Notes under the pieces: generated by a model
What the model saw: only the letters and a program-made list of their open reading frames with translations
What the model was told of the DNA's origin: nothing
The model's database searches: none
Shown: in pieces, positions 40,344 to 49,202 of the stretch
How the letters are laid out: each line of letters opens with the position of its first letter
Position numbering within the stretch: position 1 is the stretch's first letter
Assembly (NCBI RefSeq): GCF_003731765.1
Contig: NZ_MOAL01000003.1
Span: 310,001-374,000, forward strand
DNA length: 64,000 bases
From: Pseudomonas chlororaphis
GTDB lineage: Bacteria; Pseudomonadota; Gammaproteobacteria; Pseudomonadales; Pseudomonadaceae
Reading direction: 5' to 3'
Program-made: the position numbers and the translations under genes

Positions 40344-41198
40344 ATGGCTGGTAAAAAGAATACTGAAAAAGAAGGCAGCTCGTGGATCGGGAAAGTCGAA
40401 GAGTACTCCCGTAAAATTTGGCTCGCCGGTTTGGGTGTGTATTCGAAGATCGACACTGACGGCAGCAAGCTCTTCGAGACCCTGGTCAAAGATGGCGAGA
40501 AAGCTGAAAAGCTCACCAAAAGCGCAGTTGGCAAAAAAGTCGACGCCGCCAAAGACTCCGCCTCCACGGCCAAATCGCGCATCAGCGATGTCAAAGACCG
40601 CGCCCTGGGCAAGTGGGACGAGCTGGAAGGGGCTTTCGACAAGCGCCTGAACAGCGCCATCTCGCGTTTGGGCGTTCCTAGCCGCAATGAGGTCAAGGCG
40701 CTGCACAGCAAGGTCGATACCCTGACCAAGCAAATCGAAAAACTCACCGGCGCCAAGGTCGCCCCGGTTGCGGCCAAAACCGCAGCGGCCAAACCCGCTG
40801 CTGCTACCAAGCCTGCGGCCAAACCGCTGGTTAAAGCCGCGGCCAAACCGGCTGCGAAACCTGCCGCCAAGGCACCTGCCAAACCGGCCGCTAAAACCGC
40901 TGCAGCCAAGCCTGCGGCAAAACCGGCCGCCAAGCCGGTGGCAGCCAAACCCGCGGCCAAACCTGCAGCCAAGCCAGCAGTGAAAGCCGCAGCGGCCAAA
41001 CCTGCGGCCAAACCCGCCGCCAAACCGGCAGCGGCGAAAAAGCCCGCAGTGAAAAAACCTGCGACCGCCAAGCCTGCAGCTGTGGCCAAGCCGGCATCAC
41101 CCGCAGCGACCAGCCCAGCGAACTCCGCTGCCGCTCCAGCCCCTGCTGTGACCCCGACTGCCGCGCCGGCTCCAACGACGCCAACCAGTCAGTCCTGA
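40344..41198 (+). CDS. phaF: Phasin PhaF with histone H1-like tail
   Basis: A 284-residue granule protein. The N-terminal half (to about residue 130) is a phasin domain homologous to PhaI, with YSRKIWLAGLGVYSKIDTDG and a coiled-coil stretch. The C-terminal half is a lysine-, alanine- and proline-rich tail with more than a dozen AAKPAA-type repeats that binds DNA without sequence preference. In P. putida PhaF tethers granules to the nucleoid and helps share them between daughter cells. The ATG at 40344 follows TAAGGAGAACGGG. Confidence 0.96.
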   Translation: MAGKKNTEKEGSSWIGKVEEYSRKIWLAGLGVYSKIDTDGSKLFETLVKDGEKAEKLTKSAVGKKVDAAKDSASTAKSRISDVKDRALGKWDELEGAFDKRLNSAISRLGVPSRNEVKALHSKVDTLTKQIEKLTGAKVAPVAAKTAAAKPAAATKPAAKPLVKAAAKPAAKPAAKAPAKPAAKTAAAKPAAKPAAKPVAAKPAAKPAAKPAVKAAAAKPAAKPAAKPAAAKKPAVKKPATAKPAAVAKPASPAATSPANSAAAPAPAVTPTAAPAPTTPTSQS

Positions 41199-41215
41199 TT
41201 GCTTCAGGGCTCATG

Positions 41216-41248
41216 AAAACGCCCGGCCTGCAAAGGTCGGGCGTTTTT
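41216..41248. terminator. Bidirectional terminator between phaF and phaD
   Basis: AAAACGCCCGGCC pairs with GGTCGGGCGTTTT around a short loop, with A and T runs on both sides so that it can end both convergent transcripts. Confidence 0.93.
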
Positions 41249-41266
41249 GTTGGTGCCGGTTGCTGA

Positions 41267-41887
41267 TTATTCGTGTTCTTCCAGGTAGCGCAGGGCCATC
41301 TGTTCCGTGGCCTGTTTGGCGGCGGGCAACAGGTGTGGGGCCACCAGCATCATGATCTGGTAGACCACAAGGCGCACTTCGCCTTCCCGGTCGAGAATCC
41401 GCTGGTAGTCCAGGGAGAACAGCAGGGTCATGGTGATCTGCTCCACCAGTTGCCCCAGCGCCTGGGTATCACTGACCAATTGCCCCGAGGCCTTGAGGCG
41501 GGCCAGCAACGACGCCAGGGTGCGCTTCAGGGCGTTGAGTAGGTTGCGGATGCCCTTGGCCAGTTTCGGCAGGCGCCCGGCCAGGTTGGACAGGTCCTGG
41601 AACAGAAAGCGGTAGTGGGCCAGGCGCTCGACGATCAGGTGCAGGAACAGCCAGTAATCTTCCGCGGCCAGGAGCACATCGGCGGGCGGATCCAGCAGCG
41701 GCGCCAGCTCATTCTGAAAGCGCTCGAACAACCCGAGGATCAACGGCTCCTTGCCGTGGAAGTGGTAGTACAGGTTGCCGGGGCTGATGCCCATCTCGTT
41801 GGCAATTTCCATGGTGGAAACGTTGGGCTCGCCCTTGTGGTTGAACAACTGCAGGGCACATTCGAGAATTCGGTCGCGGGTTTTCAT
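41267..41887 (-). CDS. phaD: TetR family regulator PhaD
   Basis: A 206-residue TetR-type regulator with the helix-turn-helix NVSTMEIANEMGISPGNLYYHF (near residues 25-47) and a helical ligand domain. In P. putida PhaD activates the phaC1 and phaI promoters in response to a fatty acid derived signal. The ATG at 41887 opens MKTRDRILECALQLF, the family start; the frame is open further upstream without similarity. It is the last gene of the phaC1-Z-C2-D group. Confidence 0.95.
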   Translation of the reverse strand: MKTRDRILECALQLFNHKGEPNVSTMEIANEMGISPGNLYYHFHGKEPLILGLFERFQNELAPLLDPPADVLLAAEDYWLFLHLIVERLAHYRFLFQDLSNLAGRLPKLAKGIRNLLNALKRTLASLLARLKASGQLVSDTQALGQLVEQITMTLLFSLDYQRILDREGEVRLVVYQIMMLVAPHLLPAAKQATEQMALRYLEEHE

Positions 41888-41949
41888 CCGGTCTTCTTGT
41901 CGTCCATTGCGGCCACGGCTCCCTTGGAACCGTGGGGCCAGAGAGGGCG

Positions 41950-43632
41950 TCAGCGCACGCGCACGTAGGTGCCGGGCGCCGCTTCCATCGGTGGATAATT
42001 CTGGTTGCCCAGGGTGGTGAGGGTTTCGCGCTGGGCGCCGGAGTGCTCCTGAATCCAGCCCAGCCACTGGCTCCACCAACTGCCCTCGATGTGCTTGGCG
42101 TCGTAATACCAGGCCCGTGGGTCGCTACTGAGTTTGGGGTTGTCCACGTAATTGGCCTTGGGGTTGCCCGGCGGGTTGAGAATGCTCTGGATATGCCCGC
42201 TGTTGGACAGCACGAAGCGTCGATCCCCGCCCAGCAACAGGGTCGAGCGGTAGACCGCGTCCCACGGCGTGATGTGATCGTTGATCCCGGCGACGTGGAA
42301 GCTGTCGACATTGACCTTCTGCAGGTCGATCGGGGTGCCGCAGACTTCCAGGCCCCCGGGATGGCTCAACGGGTTGTGCTTGAAGAAGTCCAGCAGGTCG
42401 CCGTGCAGGGCGGCGGGCAGGCGGGTGTTGTCGTTGTTCCAGTAGAGGATGTCGAACGCCGGTGGCTCTTTGCCCAGCAGGTAGTTGTTGACCCAGTAGC
42501 TCCAGATCAGGTCGTTGGGCCGCATCCAGGCGAAGACCTTGGCCATGTCCCGACCGTCCAGCACGCCCTGCTGATAGGAGCGGCGCTTGGCGGCTTCCAG
42601 GGTCTGCTCATCGGCGAACAGGGTGGCCGGGCTATCGATCTGGCTGTCCAGCAGGCTGACCAGGTAGGTGGCGCTGGCGACCCGACGCAACTGGCGCTTG
42701 GCCTGTAGATGGCCTTGCAGCGCGGCAATGGTCAGGCCGCCGGCACAGGCGCCGACCAGATTCACTTCACGGCTGCCGGTAATCGCCCGGCAGACGTTCA
42801 TGGCTTCTTCAGCCGCCTCGACGTAGCTCGACAGGCCCCATTCGCGGTGCCTGATGTCCGGGTTGCGCCAACTGATGATGAACACCTGCAGGCCGTTCTT
42901 CAGGGCGTACTGGATGAAGCTCTTGGGCGGGCTGAGGTCGAAGATGTAGTACTTGTTGATTTGTGGCGGCACGATCAGCAGGGGCTTGGCGTACTGCTTT
43001 TCACTCATGGGCTTGTACTGGATCAGCTCCAGCAACTCGTTGCGAAACACCACCGAACCCGGGGTGGTGGCAAGGTTACGGCCCACTTCAAAGGCGTGCT
43101 TGGTGACCTGGCTCGGCAAGCCGTTGTTGTGCAGCAGGTCATCGAGCAAGTGGCTCATCCCGCGAATCACGCTGTTGCCGCCGGAGTTGAAGAGCTCCTT
43201 GATCGCCAGGGGGTTGAGCAGGGTGTTGGACGGTGCCACGGCATCGTTGAGCAAGGCGAAGGCAAAATGCGCCCGGGCCTTGTCATCGCTGTTCATGCTG
43301 CTGTCGTCGATCCAACTGCGGATTTGCTTTTGCCAGCTCAGGTAGGCCTGCAGGCTACGTCGGTAGAACGGGTTCAGGGTCCAGGTGGGGTCGGCGAAGC
43401 GATTGTCGTCGGGGTTGTGCTTGTGCAGGGTCTCGCCCAGCAGCACACGACCCAACTGGCCACCCAATGCCAGCGCGTGACGTGCGCTGTGCAGCGGGTT
43501 GCGCAGGCTGTGGGCGGCCACGCTGCGCAGCGTCGAGAACAGATCCCGGCCGCGCAGACCGGTGATCGCGCTTTGCGCATTGATGTACGCAGCGGGGGTG
43601 GGCAACGAGCCCGCCGCAGGTTTGTCTCGCAT
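41950..43632 (-). CDS. phaC2: Class II PHA synthase PhaC2
   Basis: Polymerises medium-chain 3-hydroxyacyl-CoA into polyhydroxyalkanoate on the granule surface. The 560-residue protein has the lipase-box-like nucleophile Cys296 in GACAGG, with Asp and His of the triad in GINDHITPWDAV-type and SGHIQSI segments. It starts MRDKPAAGSLPTPAAYI at 43632; an earlier in-frame start at 43689 is less likely. It is about as similar to PhaC1 as class II pairs usually are. Confidence 0.97.
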   Translation of the reverse strand: MRDKPAAGSLPTPAAYINAQSAITGLRGRDLFSTLRSVAAHSLRNPLHSARHALALGGQLGRVLLGETLHKHNPDDNRFADPTWTLNPFYRRSLQAYLSWQKQIRSWIDDSSMNSDDKARAHFAFALLNDAVAPSNTLLNPLAIKELFNSGGNSVIRGMSHLLDDLLHNNGLPSQVTKHAFEVGRNLATTPGSVVFRNELLELIQYKPMSEKQYAKPLLIVPPQINKYYIFDLSPPKSFIQYALKNGLQVFIISWRNPDIRHREWGLSSYVEAAEEAMNVCRAITGSREVNLVGACAGGLTIAALQGHLQAKRQLRRVASATYLVSLLDSQIDSPATLFADEQTLEAAKRRSYQQGVLDGRDMAKVFAWMRPNDLIWSYWVNNYLLGKEPPAFDILYWNNDNTRLPAALHGDLLDFFKHNPLSHPGGLEVCGTPIDLQKVNVDSFHVAGINDHITPWDAVYRSTLLLGGDRRFVLSNSGHIQSILNPPGNPKANYVDNPKLSSDPRAWYYDAKHIEGSWWSQWLGWIQEHSGAQRETLTTLGNQNYPPMEAAPGTYVRVR

Positions 43633-43742
43633 GAGTCCACACTCCTTCGTCAAACCAGCCACCAGCAGCCAATCCAAGACAGACAACATAGTCGGTCCTG
43701 GCCCTTCTTGCGCGCGACGGTCCTGTCGATGGCGCCTTTGTC

Positions 43743-44600
43743 TCAGTGTTTGCCGAACGGTGCCGGATGCGGATGCATGACTGCCCGCTGCCGTTCTTCT
43801 TCAAGAAATTTCATGATGATGGGGGCGACGGCCTCGGCCCGGGTGATCAGGAACAAATGGCCGTCGTCGATTATGTGTAGCTGGGCGTTGGGAATTCGCC
43901 AGGCCAGCAAGCGCATATTGATCAGGGGAATCAGCGGGTCATCGTCGCCCGCCAGCACCAGGGTCGGCTGATGGATCTTGTGCAGCCAGTGGATACTGGT
44001 CCAGCCCATCCCGGCGAACAGTTGCCAGTAGTAGCCCAGCTTGCCGGCCGAGCGCACCTTGGCCGCGTGTTCAGCGGCCAGGCTTGGATCGCGACGAAAG
44101 GAGCCGCCGTAGATCAGTGGCGCAATACGGATCACATGGGAGGGCTGTATGTAACGCCGAGGGCTGGCCATCAACATCAGCACCTTGGGTTTGCCCGGCA
44201 CCATAAACGCGCCGGCAGCCGTGGCGGCCAGCACCAGTTTCTTGCAGCGCTCGGGGTAGTCGTAGGCAAACTGCTGCGCCAGCGCGCCACCCCAGGATAC
44301 GCCCACCACATTGACCTGGCCGTAGTCGAGGTAGTCGAGCATGCGCGCGGTCAGTTTGGCCAGGCCGGGGAAGCGATACGGCCGGCTCGGAGTGGATGAG
44401 CCGCCGACCCCCGGGACGTCGAAGGCGATCACCTCCAGGTCGGGGTCCAGTGCCTGGACAAAGGGGAACACCAACTCCAGGTTGGCGCCGATGCCGTTGA
44501 AAATCAGCAGCGGCGTCAAATGGGGTTTACCGGGCCGGACTGCGGTGCGGATGGTTTGGCCATCCAAGTCGACGGTGCGGAATATGAAAGGTTGAGGCAT
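43743..44600 (-). CDS. phaZ: Intracellular PHA depolymerase PhaZ
   Basis: Releases 3-hydroxyalkanoic acids from stored polymer. The 285-residue alpha/beta hydrolase has its nucleophile Ser102 in GVSWGG, Asp in AGDDDPLIP and His in DDGHLFL, matching the P. putida enzyme. It lies between the two synthase genes; three hairpins separate it from phaC1 upstream. Confidence 0.97.
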   Translation of the reverse strand: MPQPFIFRTVDLDGQTIRTAVRPGKPHLTPLLIFNGIGANLELVFPFVQALDPDLEVIAFDVPGVGGSSTPSRPYRFPGLAKLTARMLDYLDYGQVNVVGVSWGGALAQQFAYDYPERCKKLVLAATAAGAFMVPGKPKVLMLMASPRRYIQPSHVIRIAPLIYGGSFRRDPSLAAEHAAKVRSAGKLGYYWQLFAGMGWTSIHWLHKIHQPTLVLAGDDDPLIPLINMRLLAWRIPNAQLHIIDDGHLFLITRAEAVAPIIMKFLEEERQRAVMHPHPAPFGKH

Positions 44601-44658
44601 GCCGTAGCCCTGTGAATTAAACCGCCGGCAAAGCCCTGGGGGCTTCGTCCGGATGACT

Positions 44659-44710
44659 CGAGGCCAAGCCTCGTTCCGCTAAAAGGGCTGGCGGCACAGC
44701 CCTGTGCCGC
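44659..44710 (-). terminator. Hairpins between phaC1 and phaZ
   Basis: CGAGGC (44659-44664) pairs with GCCTCG (44668-44673). GCGGCACA (44691-44698) pairs with TGTGCCGC (44703-44710). Read on the minus strand, GGGCT within the second stem can instead pair with AGCCC followed by TTTT, a terminator-like fold that excludes the first. This could lower read-through from phaC1 into phaZ. Confidence 0.5.
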
Positions 44711-44734
44711 TTGGTTGAGCGCTGGGTCGACGAC

Positions 44735-46414
44735 TCAGCGTTCGTGTACGTAGGTGCCTGGCGCCGCTTCGGCGGCCGCATGCTTCTTGTTGCCCAGGCT
44801 GGTTGGCGAAGGTTTGAGATCCCCCGAACGCTGCGCTTGCCAGGCCTGCCAGTGCAGCCACCAGGAGTCGGTGTGCTTGCTGGAGTTCTCTTGCCAATCT
44901 TCGGCCTTGGCCGGCATGTCCTCGCTGGTCATGTAGCGGGATTTTGGATTGCCCGGCGGGTTGAGGATGCTCTGGATATGGCCGCTGCTGGACAGCACGA
45001 ACTCCACGTTGCCACCAAACAGCTGAGCCGATTTGTAGCAGGACTTCCACGGCGTGATGTGGTCGTTGGTGCCGGCCAGGGAAAAGATGTCGGCCGTGAC
45101 CTGCTTGAGGTCGATTGGCGTGCCGCACACTTCCAGTGCATTGGGCCGGGTCAGTGGGTTGTTCTTGAACATTTCGATCAGGTCGCCGTGGAACGCCGCC
45201 GGCAGCCGGGTGGTGTCGTTGTTCCAGAACAGGATGTCGAACACGGGCGGCTCGTTGCCCAGCAGGTAGTTGTTGACCCAGTAGTTCCAGATCAAATCGT
45301 TGGGGCGCATCCAGGCGAACACCTTGGCCATGTCGCGGCCTTCCAGGACGCCGGCCTGATAGGAATGGCGCTTGGCCGCTTCCAGGGTCTGCTCGTCGAC
45401 GAACAGCGCGACCTGGGTATCCAGGGTGGTGTCCAGCACGCTGACCAGCAGGGTCAGGGCGTTGACCTTCTTCTCTCCCAGCGCCGCGTAGTGGCCCAGC
45501 AGCGCGGTGCAGGTGATGCCGCCGGAGCAGGCGCCGAGCATGTTCACGTCTTTGCTGCCGGTGATCGCGGTGACCACGTCGACCGCTTCCTTGAGGGCTT
45601 CGATGTAGGTGGACAGGCCCCACTCGCGCTGAGCCTTGGTCGGGTTGCGCCAACTGACGATAAAGGTCTGCACGTTGTTGCGCAGGCAGAAGCGCGCCAG
45701 GCTTTTATCCGGGCTGAGGTCGAAAACGTAGAATTTGTTGATCTGTGGCGGTACCACCAGCAGGGGGCGCTCGTACACCTGTTCGGTGATGGGGCGGTAC
45801 TGGATCAGCTCCAGTACGTCATTGCGGAACACCACGGCGCCCTCGCTGGTGCCGAGGTTCTTGCCGACTTCGAACGCATCCATGTTGACTTGGCTGGGCA
45901 TGCCGCCGTTGTGCACCAAGTCCTTGGCCATATGGGAGAGGCCGTCCAGCAGGCTCTTGCCACCGGTTTCGAAGAAGCGTTTGACCGCAGCGGGGTTGGC
46001 TGCGCTGTTGGTCGGGGCCATGGCTTCGGTCATCAGGTTGATCACGAAGTGGCCGCGGCTGATGTCCTGGGCAGACAGGCTGCTGTCGTCGATCCAGTCG
46101 TGGAGCTCCTTGCGCCACGCCAGGTAGGTTTGCAGGTAGCGTTTGTAGAGCGGGTTCTGGCTCCAGGCCGGGTCGTTGAAACGGCGGTCGTCGCTTTCTG
46201 GCTGGAGGGTCGATTTGCCGAAGATCACGTTCTTCAGCTCGACGCCGAAGTGAGCCACGTGCTTGACGCTATGGATGGGTTGTTTGATGGCCTGGGTCAG
46301 CACCATTCGAGCAGAAGTCAGCAGATCCTTTCGACGCAAGCCAATGACCGGATTGAGCCCCAGGGTGTTTTCCGAGGCTTGATTTTTCAGGTCATCGTTA
46401 TTCTTGTTACTCAT
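44735..46414 (-). CDS. phaC1: Class II PHA synthase PhaC1
   Basis: Main medium-chain PHA synthase. The 559 residues match the P. putida enzyme in length; the nucleophile is Cys296 in GACSGG, followed later by the Asp (GTNDHITPW region) and His (SSGHIQSI) of the triad. It is first in the phaC1-phaZ-phaC2-phaD group. The first codons (AAC AAG AAT AAC) contain overlapping Crc/Hfq motifs, and the region upstream is strongly structured, so both carbon repression and leader structure may set its expression. Confidence 0.98.
   Translation of the reverse strand: MSNKNNDDLKNQASENTLGLNPVIGLRRKDLLTSARMVLTQAIKQPIHSVKHVAHFGVELKNVIFGKSTLQPESDDRRFNDPAWSQNPLYKRYLQTYLAWRKELHDWIDDSSLSAQDISRGHFVINLMTEAMAPTNSAANPAAVKRFFETGGKSLLDGLSHMAKDLVHNGGMPSQVNMDAFEVGKNLGTSEGAVVFRNDVLELIQYRPITEQVYERPLLVVPPQINKFYVFDLSPDKSLARFCLRNNVQTFIVSWRNPTKAQREWGLSTYIEALKEAVDVVTAITGSKDVNMLGACSGGITCTALLGHYAALGEKKVNALTLLVSVLDTTLDTQVALFVDEQTLEAAKRHSYQAGVLEGRDMAKVFAWMRPNDLIWNYWVNNYLLGNEPPVFDILFWNNDTTRLPAAFHGDLIEMFKNNPLTRPNALEVCGTPIDLKQVTADIFSLAGTNDHITPWKSCYKSAQLFGGNVEFVLSSSGHIQSILNPPGNPKSRYMTSEDMPAKAEDWQENSSKHTDSWWLHWQAWQAQRSGDLKPSPTSLGNKKHAAAEAAPGTYVHER
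46398..46408 (-). promoter_or_regulatory. Crc/Hfq-type motif at the phaC1 start
   Basis: The message reads AACAAGAATAA from the third codon of phaC1, four AAN units in a row and two overlapping matches to AANAANAA. It lies 3 bases past the AUG, where Hfq-Crc binding blocks initiation. Crc repression of phaC1 is reported for P. putida. Confidence 0.75.
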
Positions 46415-46440
46415 CTACGACGCTCCATTGTCCTGAGACG

Positions 46441-46585
46441 AGTACCGGACCTGCTGTGTAGTGACACAGCGCAATGCCAGGTACTACTGCTCGGGTAACC
46501 GTTAATTCCGCATCGCTGCTTTTAGTTCAGAAAGCATTGCAGGGAACTTGCCAGCTCCATTGGTTACCCGAGTTTAATTTTTTTC
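46441..46585. ncRNA. Structured element upstream of phaC1 (leader or small RNA candidate)
   Basis: Nested stems: AGTACC (46441-46446) with GGTACT (46480-46485) enclosing GCTGTGT (46453-46459) with ACACAGC (46464-46470). Then CTCGGGTAACC (46490-46500) pairs perfectly with GGTTACCCGAG (46562-46572), enclosing TGCTTT/AAAGCA (46517-46536). On the plus strand this ends in TTTAATTTTTTT, like a terminator. On the minus strand it would form the phaC1 5' leader. Which strand is transcribed is not clear from sequence. Confidence 0.5.
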
Positions 46586-46670
46586 GCAAGCAGGCCAATC
46601 GTTGGCTGTGCAGCGGAGCATTCAAGCAGATGGAATTAGAAAATGCGCTCTAAAGGGTCCGAGCCTTGAG

Positions 46671-47048
46671 CTAGAGCATCAGTTTGACCACGGACTCGTT
46701 GGGGTCGCGGGATTTCCCGGCGGCTTTGAGTTCGTCGAGATAGTCCTGCCAGAGCGCGTCCTGGCGTAAGGCCAGCTGGTACAAATAGTCCCAGGTGAAG
46801 AGGCCGCTGTCGTGGCCATCATCGAAGGTCAATTTCAGTGCGTACTGACCGGCCGGTTCCACCTTGCTCAGGCCGACGCCGATCTTGCCAAATTGCAGGA
46901 TGGGTTTGCCGTGGCCCTGGACCTCGGCGGAAGGAGAATGCACCCGCAGGAATTCGGCAGGCAGGTGATAGACCTCGTCCGGCGCATAAGTCAGCGTCAG
47001 GGTTTTCGAGGCTTTGTGCAGGTTGATGGCAGTAGGGAGTCTGGTCAT
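46671..47048 (-). CDS. DUF971 domain protein
   Basis: A 125-residue protein of the DUF971 family, the fold of the N-terminal domain of gamma-butyrobetaine hydroxylase, with LTYAPDEVYHLPAEFLRVHSPSAEVQGHG and KLTFDDGHDSGLFTWDYLYQL. Members are often near iron-sulfur or Mrp-type genes, but here it stands between hslU and phaC1. Function unknown. The gap to phaC1 holds the structured element described there. Confidence 0.9.
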   Translation of the reverse strand: MTRLPTAINLHKASKTLTLTYAPDEVYHLPAEFLRVHSPSAEVQGHGKPILQFGKIGVGLSKVEPAGQYALKLTFDDGHDSGLFTWDYLYQLALRQDALWQDYLDELKAAGKSRDPNESVVKLML

Positions 47049-47082
47049 CGCAGCAGATTACAGGTGGGGAGCTGCAAGCTTC

Positions 47083-47116
47083 AAGCTGCAAGAGGAGCGG
47101 CTCCTGCTTGCAGCTT
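47083..47116. repeat. Inverted repeat of the AGCTGCAAG type
   Basis: AAGCTGCAAG-AGGAGC (47083-47098) pairs with GCTCCT-G-CTTGCAGCTT (47100-47116), almost perfectly. GCTGCAAGCTTC copies flank it. Similar words (AGCTGCAAG) recur at 56846-56854, so this is a small dispersed repeat family. It may end hslU-side or DUF971 transcripts. Confidence 0.7.
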
Positions 47117-47135
47117 GGCGCTTCAAATGTGCCGC

Positions 47136-48473
47136 TTACAAAATGTACCGCGACAGGTCTTCGTTCTCTGCCAGTTCGCCGAGGTGGCTGTTGACGTAGT
47201 CGGCGTCGATGCGGATCGGCTCTTCGCTGTGGGCGCTGGCCAGGTCGCCAGCGCTGAACGACACCTCTTCCAACAGGCGCTCAAGCAGGGTGTGCAGGCG
47301 ACGGGCACCGATGTTCTCGGTCTTCTCGTTGACCTGCCAGGCGATCTGCGCCAGGCGCTTGATACCGTCCGGCATGAACTCGATGGCCAGGCCTTCGGTT
47401 TTCAGCAGCTCGCGGTACTGCTCGGTCAGGGACGCGTGAGGCTCGCTGAGGATGCGCTCGAAGTCTTCCGGCGAGAGAGCCTTGAGTTCGACGCGGATCG
47501 GCAGGCGGCCTTGCAGCTCGGGCACCAGGTCGCTCGGTTTGCTCAGGTGGAAAGCACCGGAGGCGATGAACAGGATGTGGTCGGTCTTGACCATGCCCAG
47601 CTTGGTGTTGACGGTGCAGCCTTCGATCAACGGCAGCAGGTCGCGCTGCACGCCTTCGCGGGACACATCGACACCACCGGCGTTACCGCGCTTGGCCACT
47701 TTGTCGATTTCGTCGATGAACACGATGCCGTGCTGCTCAACGGCCTCCAGGGCCTTGGCCTTGAGTTCTTCGTCGTTGACCAGGCGGCTGGCCTCTTCGT
47801 CGCGCACCAGTTTCAGCGCTTCCTTGACCTTGAGTTTGCGGCTCTTGCGCTTGCCCTTGCCCATGTTGGCAAACAGGCTTTGCAGCTGGTTGGTCATTTC
47901 TTCCATGCCCGGTGGCGCGGAGATGTCGACGCCGCTGACTTCCGCGACTTCGATTTCGATCTCTTTGTCGTCCAACTGGCCTTCACGCAGGCGCTTGCGG
48001 AACAGTTGGCGGGTGTTGGAATCCTGGGAAGGGGCTTCGTCGTTGTTGAAGCCCATGCGTGCTGGTGGCAGTAGGGCATCGAGGATGCGCTCTTCGGCGG
48101 CGTCTTCGGCGCGGTGGCGAACCTTGACCATTTCCTGTTCGCGCAGCAGCTTCATGGCCGCGTCGGCCAGATCACGGATGATCGATTCCACATCACGGCC
48201 GACATAGCCAACTTCGGTGAACTTGGTCGCTTCGACCTTGATGAACGGAGCGTTGGCCAACTTGGCCAGGCGGCGGGCAATTTCAGTCTTGCCGACGCCG
48301 GTAGGGCCGATCATCAGGATGTTCTTGGGGGTGACTTCAACACGCAGTTCAGCTGGCAGCTGCATGCGGCGCCAGCGGTTGCGCAGGGCGATAGCGACGG
48401 CGCGCTTGGCATCGTCCTGGCCGATGATGTGGCGGTTGAGTTCGTGGACGATTTCGCGGGGAGTCATGGACAT
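47136..48473 (-). CDS. hslU: ATP-dependent protease ATPase subunit HslU
   Basis: AAA+ unfoldase that feeds substrates to HslV. The 445-residue protein has Walker [10 protein letters not shown] (near residue 57), Walker [13 protein letters not shown], an I domain insert rich in charged residues (about 110-240), and the C-terminal [18 protein letters not shown] tail that docks into HslV. It follows hslV by 72 bases in the same direction, the usual hslVU order. Confidence 0.98.
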   Translation of the reverse strand: MSMTPREIVHELNRHIIGQDDAKRAVAIALRNRWRRMQLPAELRVEVTPKNILMIGPTGVGKTEIARRLAKLANAPFIKVEATKFTEVGYVGRDVESIIRDLADAAMKLLREQEMVKVRHRAEDAAEERILDALLPPARMGFNNDEAPSQDSNTRQLFRKRLREGQLDDKEIEIEVAEVSGVDISAPPGMEEMTNQLQSLFANMGKGKRKSRKLKVKEALKLVRDEEASRLVNDEELKAKALEAVEQHGIVFIDEIDKVAKRGNAGGVDVSREGVQRDLLPLIEGCTVNTKLGMVKTDHILFIASGAFHLSKPSDLVPELQGRLPIRVELKALSPEDFERILSEPHASLTEQYRELLKTEGLAIEFMPDGIKRLAQIAWQVNEKTENIGARRLHTLLERLLEEVSFSAGDLASAHSEEPIRIDADYVNSHLGELAENEDLSRYIL

Positions 48474-48545
48474 AGTAGTTGGCGGTCCTCAAGCAAGAAT
48501 GAATGCCGTGGCGCAGGGGAAATAAACCCTGGCGCCGAAACAGGC

Positions 48546-49076
48546 TTATTCCGCGAGATCCTGCTCCTCAATGGTTTGGGTGTGGTTGGTGAATACACAG
48601 ATGTCGCCGGCGATGCCCAGGGCGGTCTCGACGATTTCCCGGGCCGACAAGTCGGTTTTTTTCAGCAGGGCGCTGGCGGCGGCCTGGGCGTAAGCGCCAC
48701 CGGAACCCATGGCGATCAGGCCGTCTTCGGGCTCAACCACGTCACCGTTGCCAGTGATGATCAGGGAGGCGTCTTTGTTGGCCACTGCAAGCATGGCTTC
48801 GAGGCGGCTCAGGGAGCGGTCGGTACGCCATTCTTTGGCCAGTTCGACGGCGGCGCGAACCAAGTGGCCCTGGTGTTTTTCCAGTTGGCCTTCAAAGCGT
48901 TCGAAGAGGGTGAAAGCGTCGGCAGTGGCCCCGGCAAAGCCGGCGATCACTTGGCCGTGGTACAGGCGGCGAACTTTTTTCGCGTTGCCTTTCATCACGG
49001 TGTTGCCGAGAGAAACCTGGCCGTCGCCGCCCATGACGACTTTGCCGTGGCGACGAACTGAAACGATGGTGGTCAA
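48546..49076 (-). CDS. hslV: ATP-dependent protease subunit HslV
   Basis: Proteasome-like threonine peptidase. I start at the TTG at 49076, preceded by GTGGAGA, giving 176 residues beginning (M)[19 protein letters not shown]; Thr2 becomes the catalytic N-terminal residue after Met removal. The frame is open further to an ATG at 49124, but a 16-residue extension would leave the threonine buried, so the TTG start fits function and normal length. GDGQVSLGN and [11 protein letters not shown] are typical. Confidence 0.96.
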   Translation of the reverse strand: MTTIVSVRRHGKVVMGGDGQVSLGNTVMKGNAKKVRRLYHGQVIAGFAGATADAFTLFERFEGQLEKHQGHLVRAAVELAKEWRTDRSLSRLEAMLAVANKDASLIITGNGDVVEPEDGLIAMGSGGAYAQAAASALLKKTDLSAREIVETALGIAGDICVFTNHTQTIEEQDLAE

Positions 49077-49202
49077 GGGGGTGTCTCCACGCAGCGGGGC
49101 GAAAATGCCCTGATGGAAACTCATATGGGGGTGGCGAGAGGTTTTTCAACCGGGGGGCGTTTTCAGGGACCAGCGGTATTTTCAGGAGGAGTGGGGCAAG
49201 GG

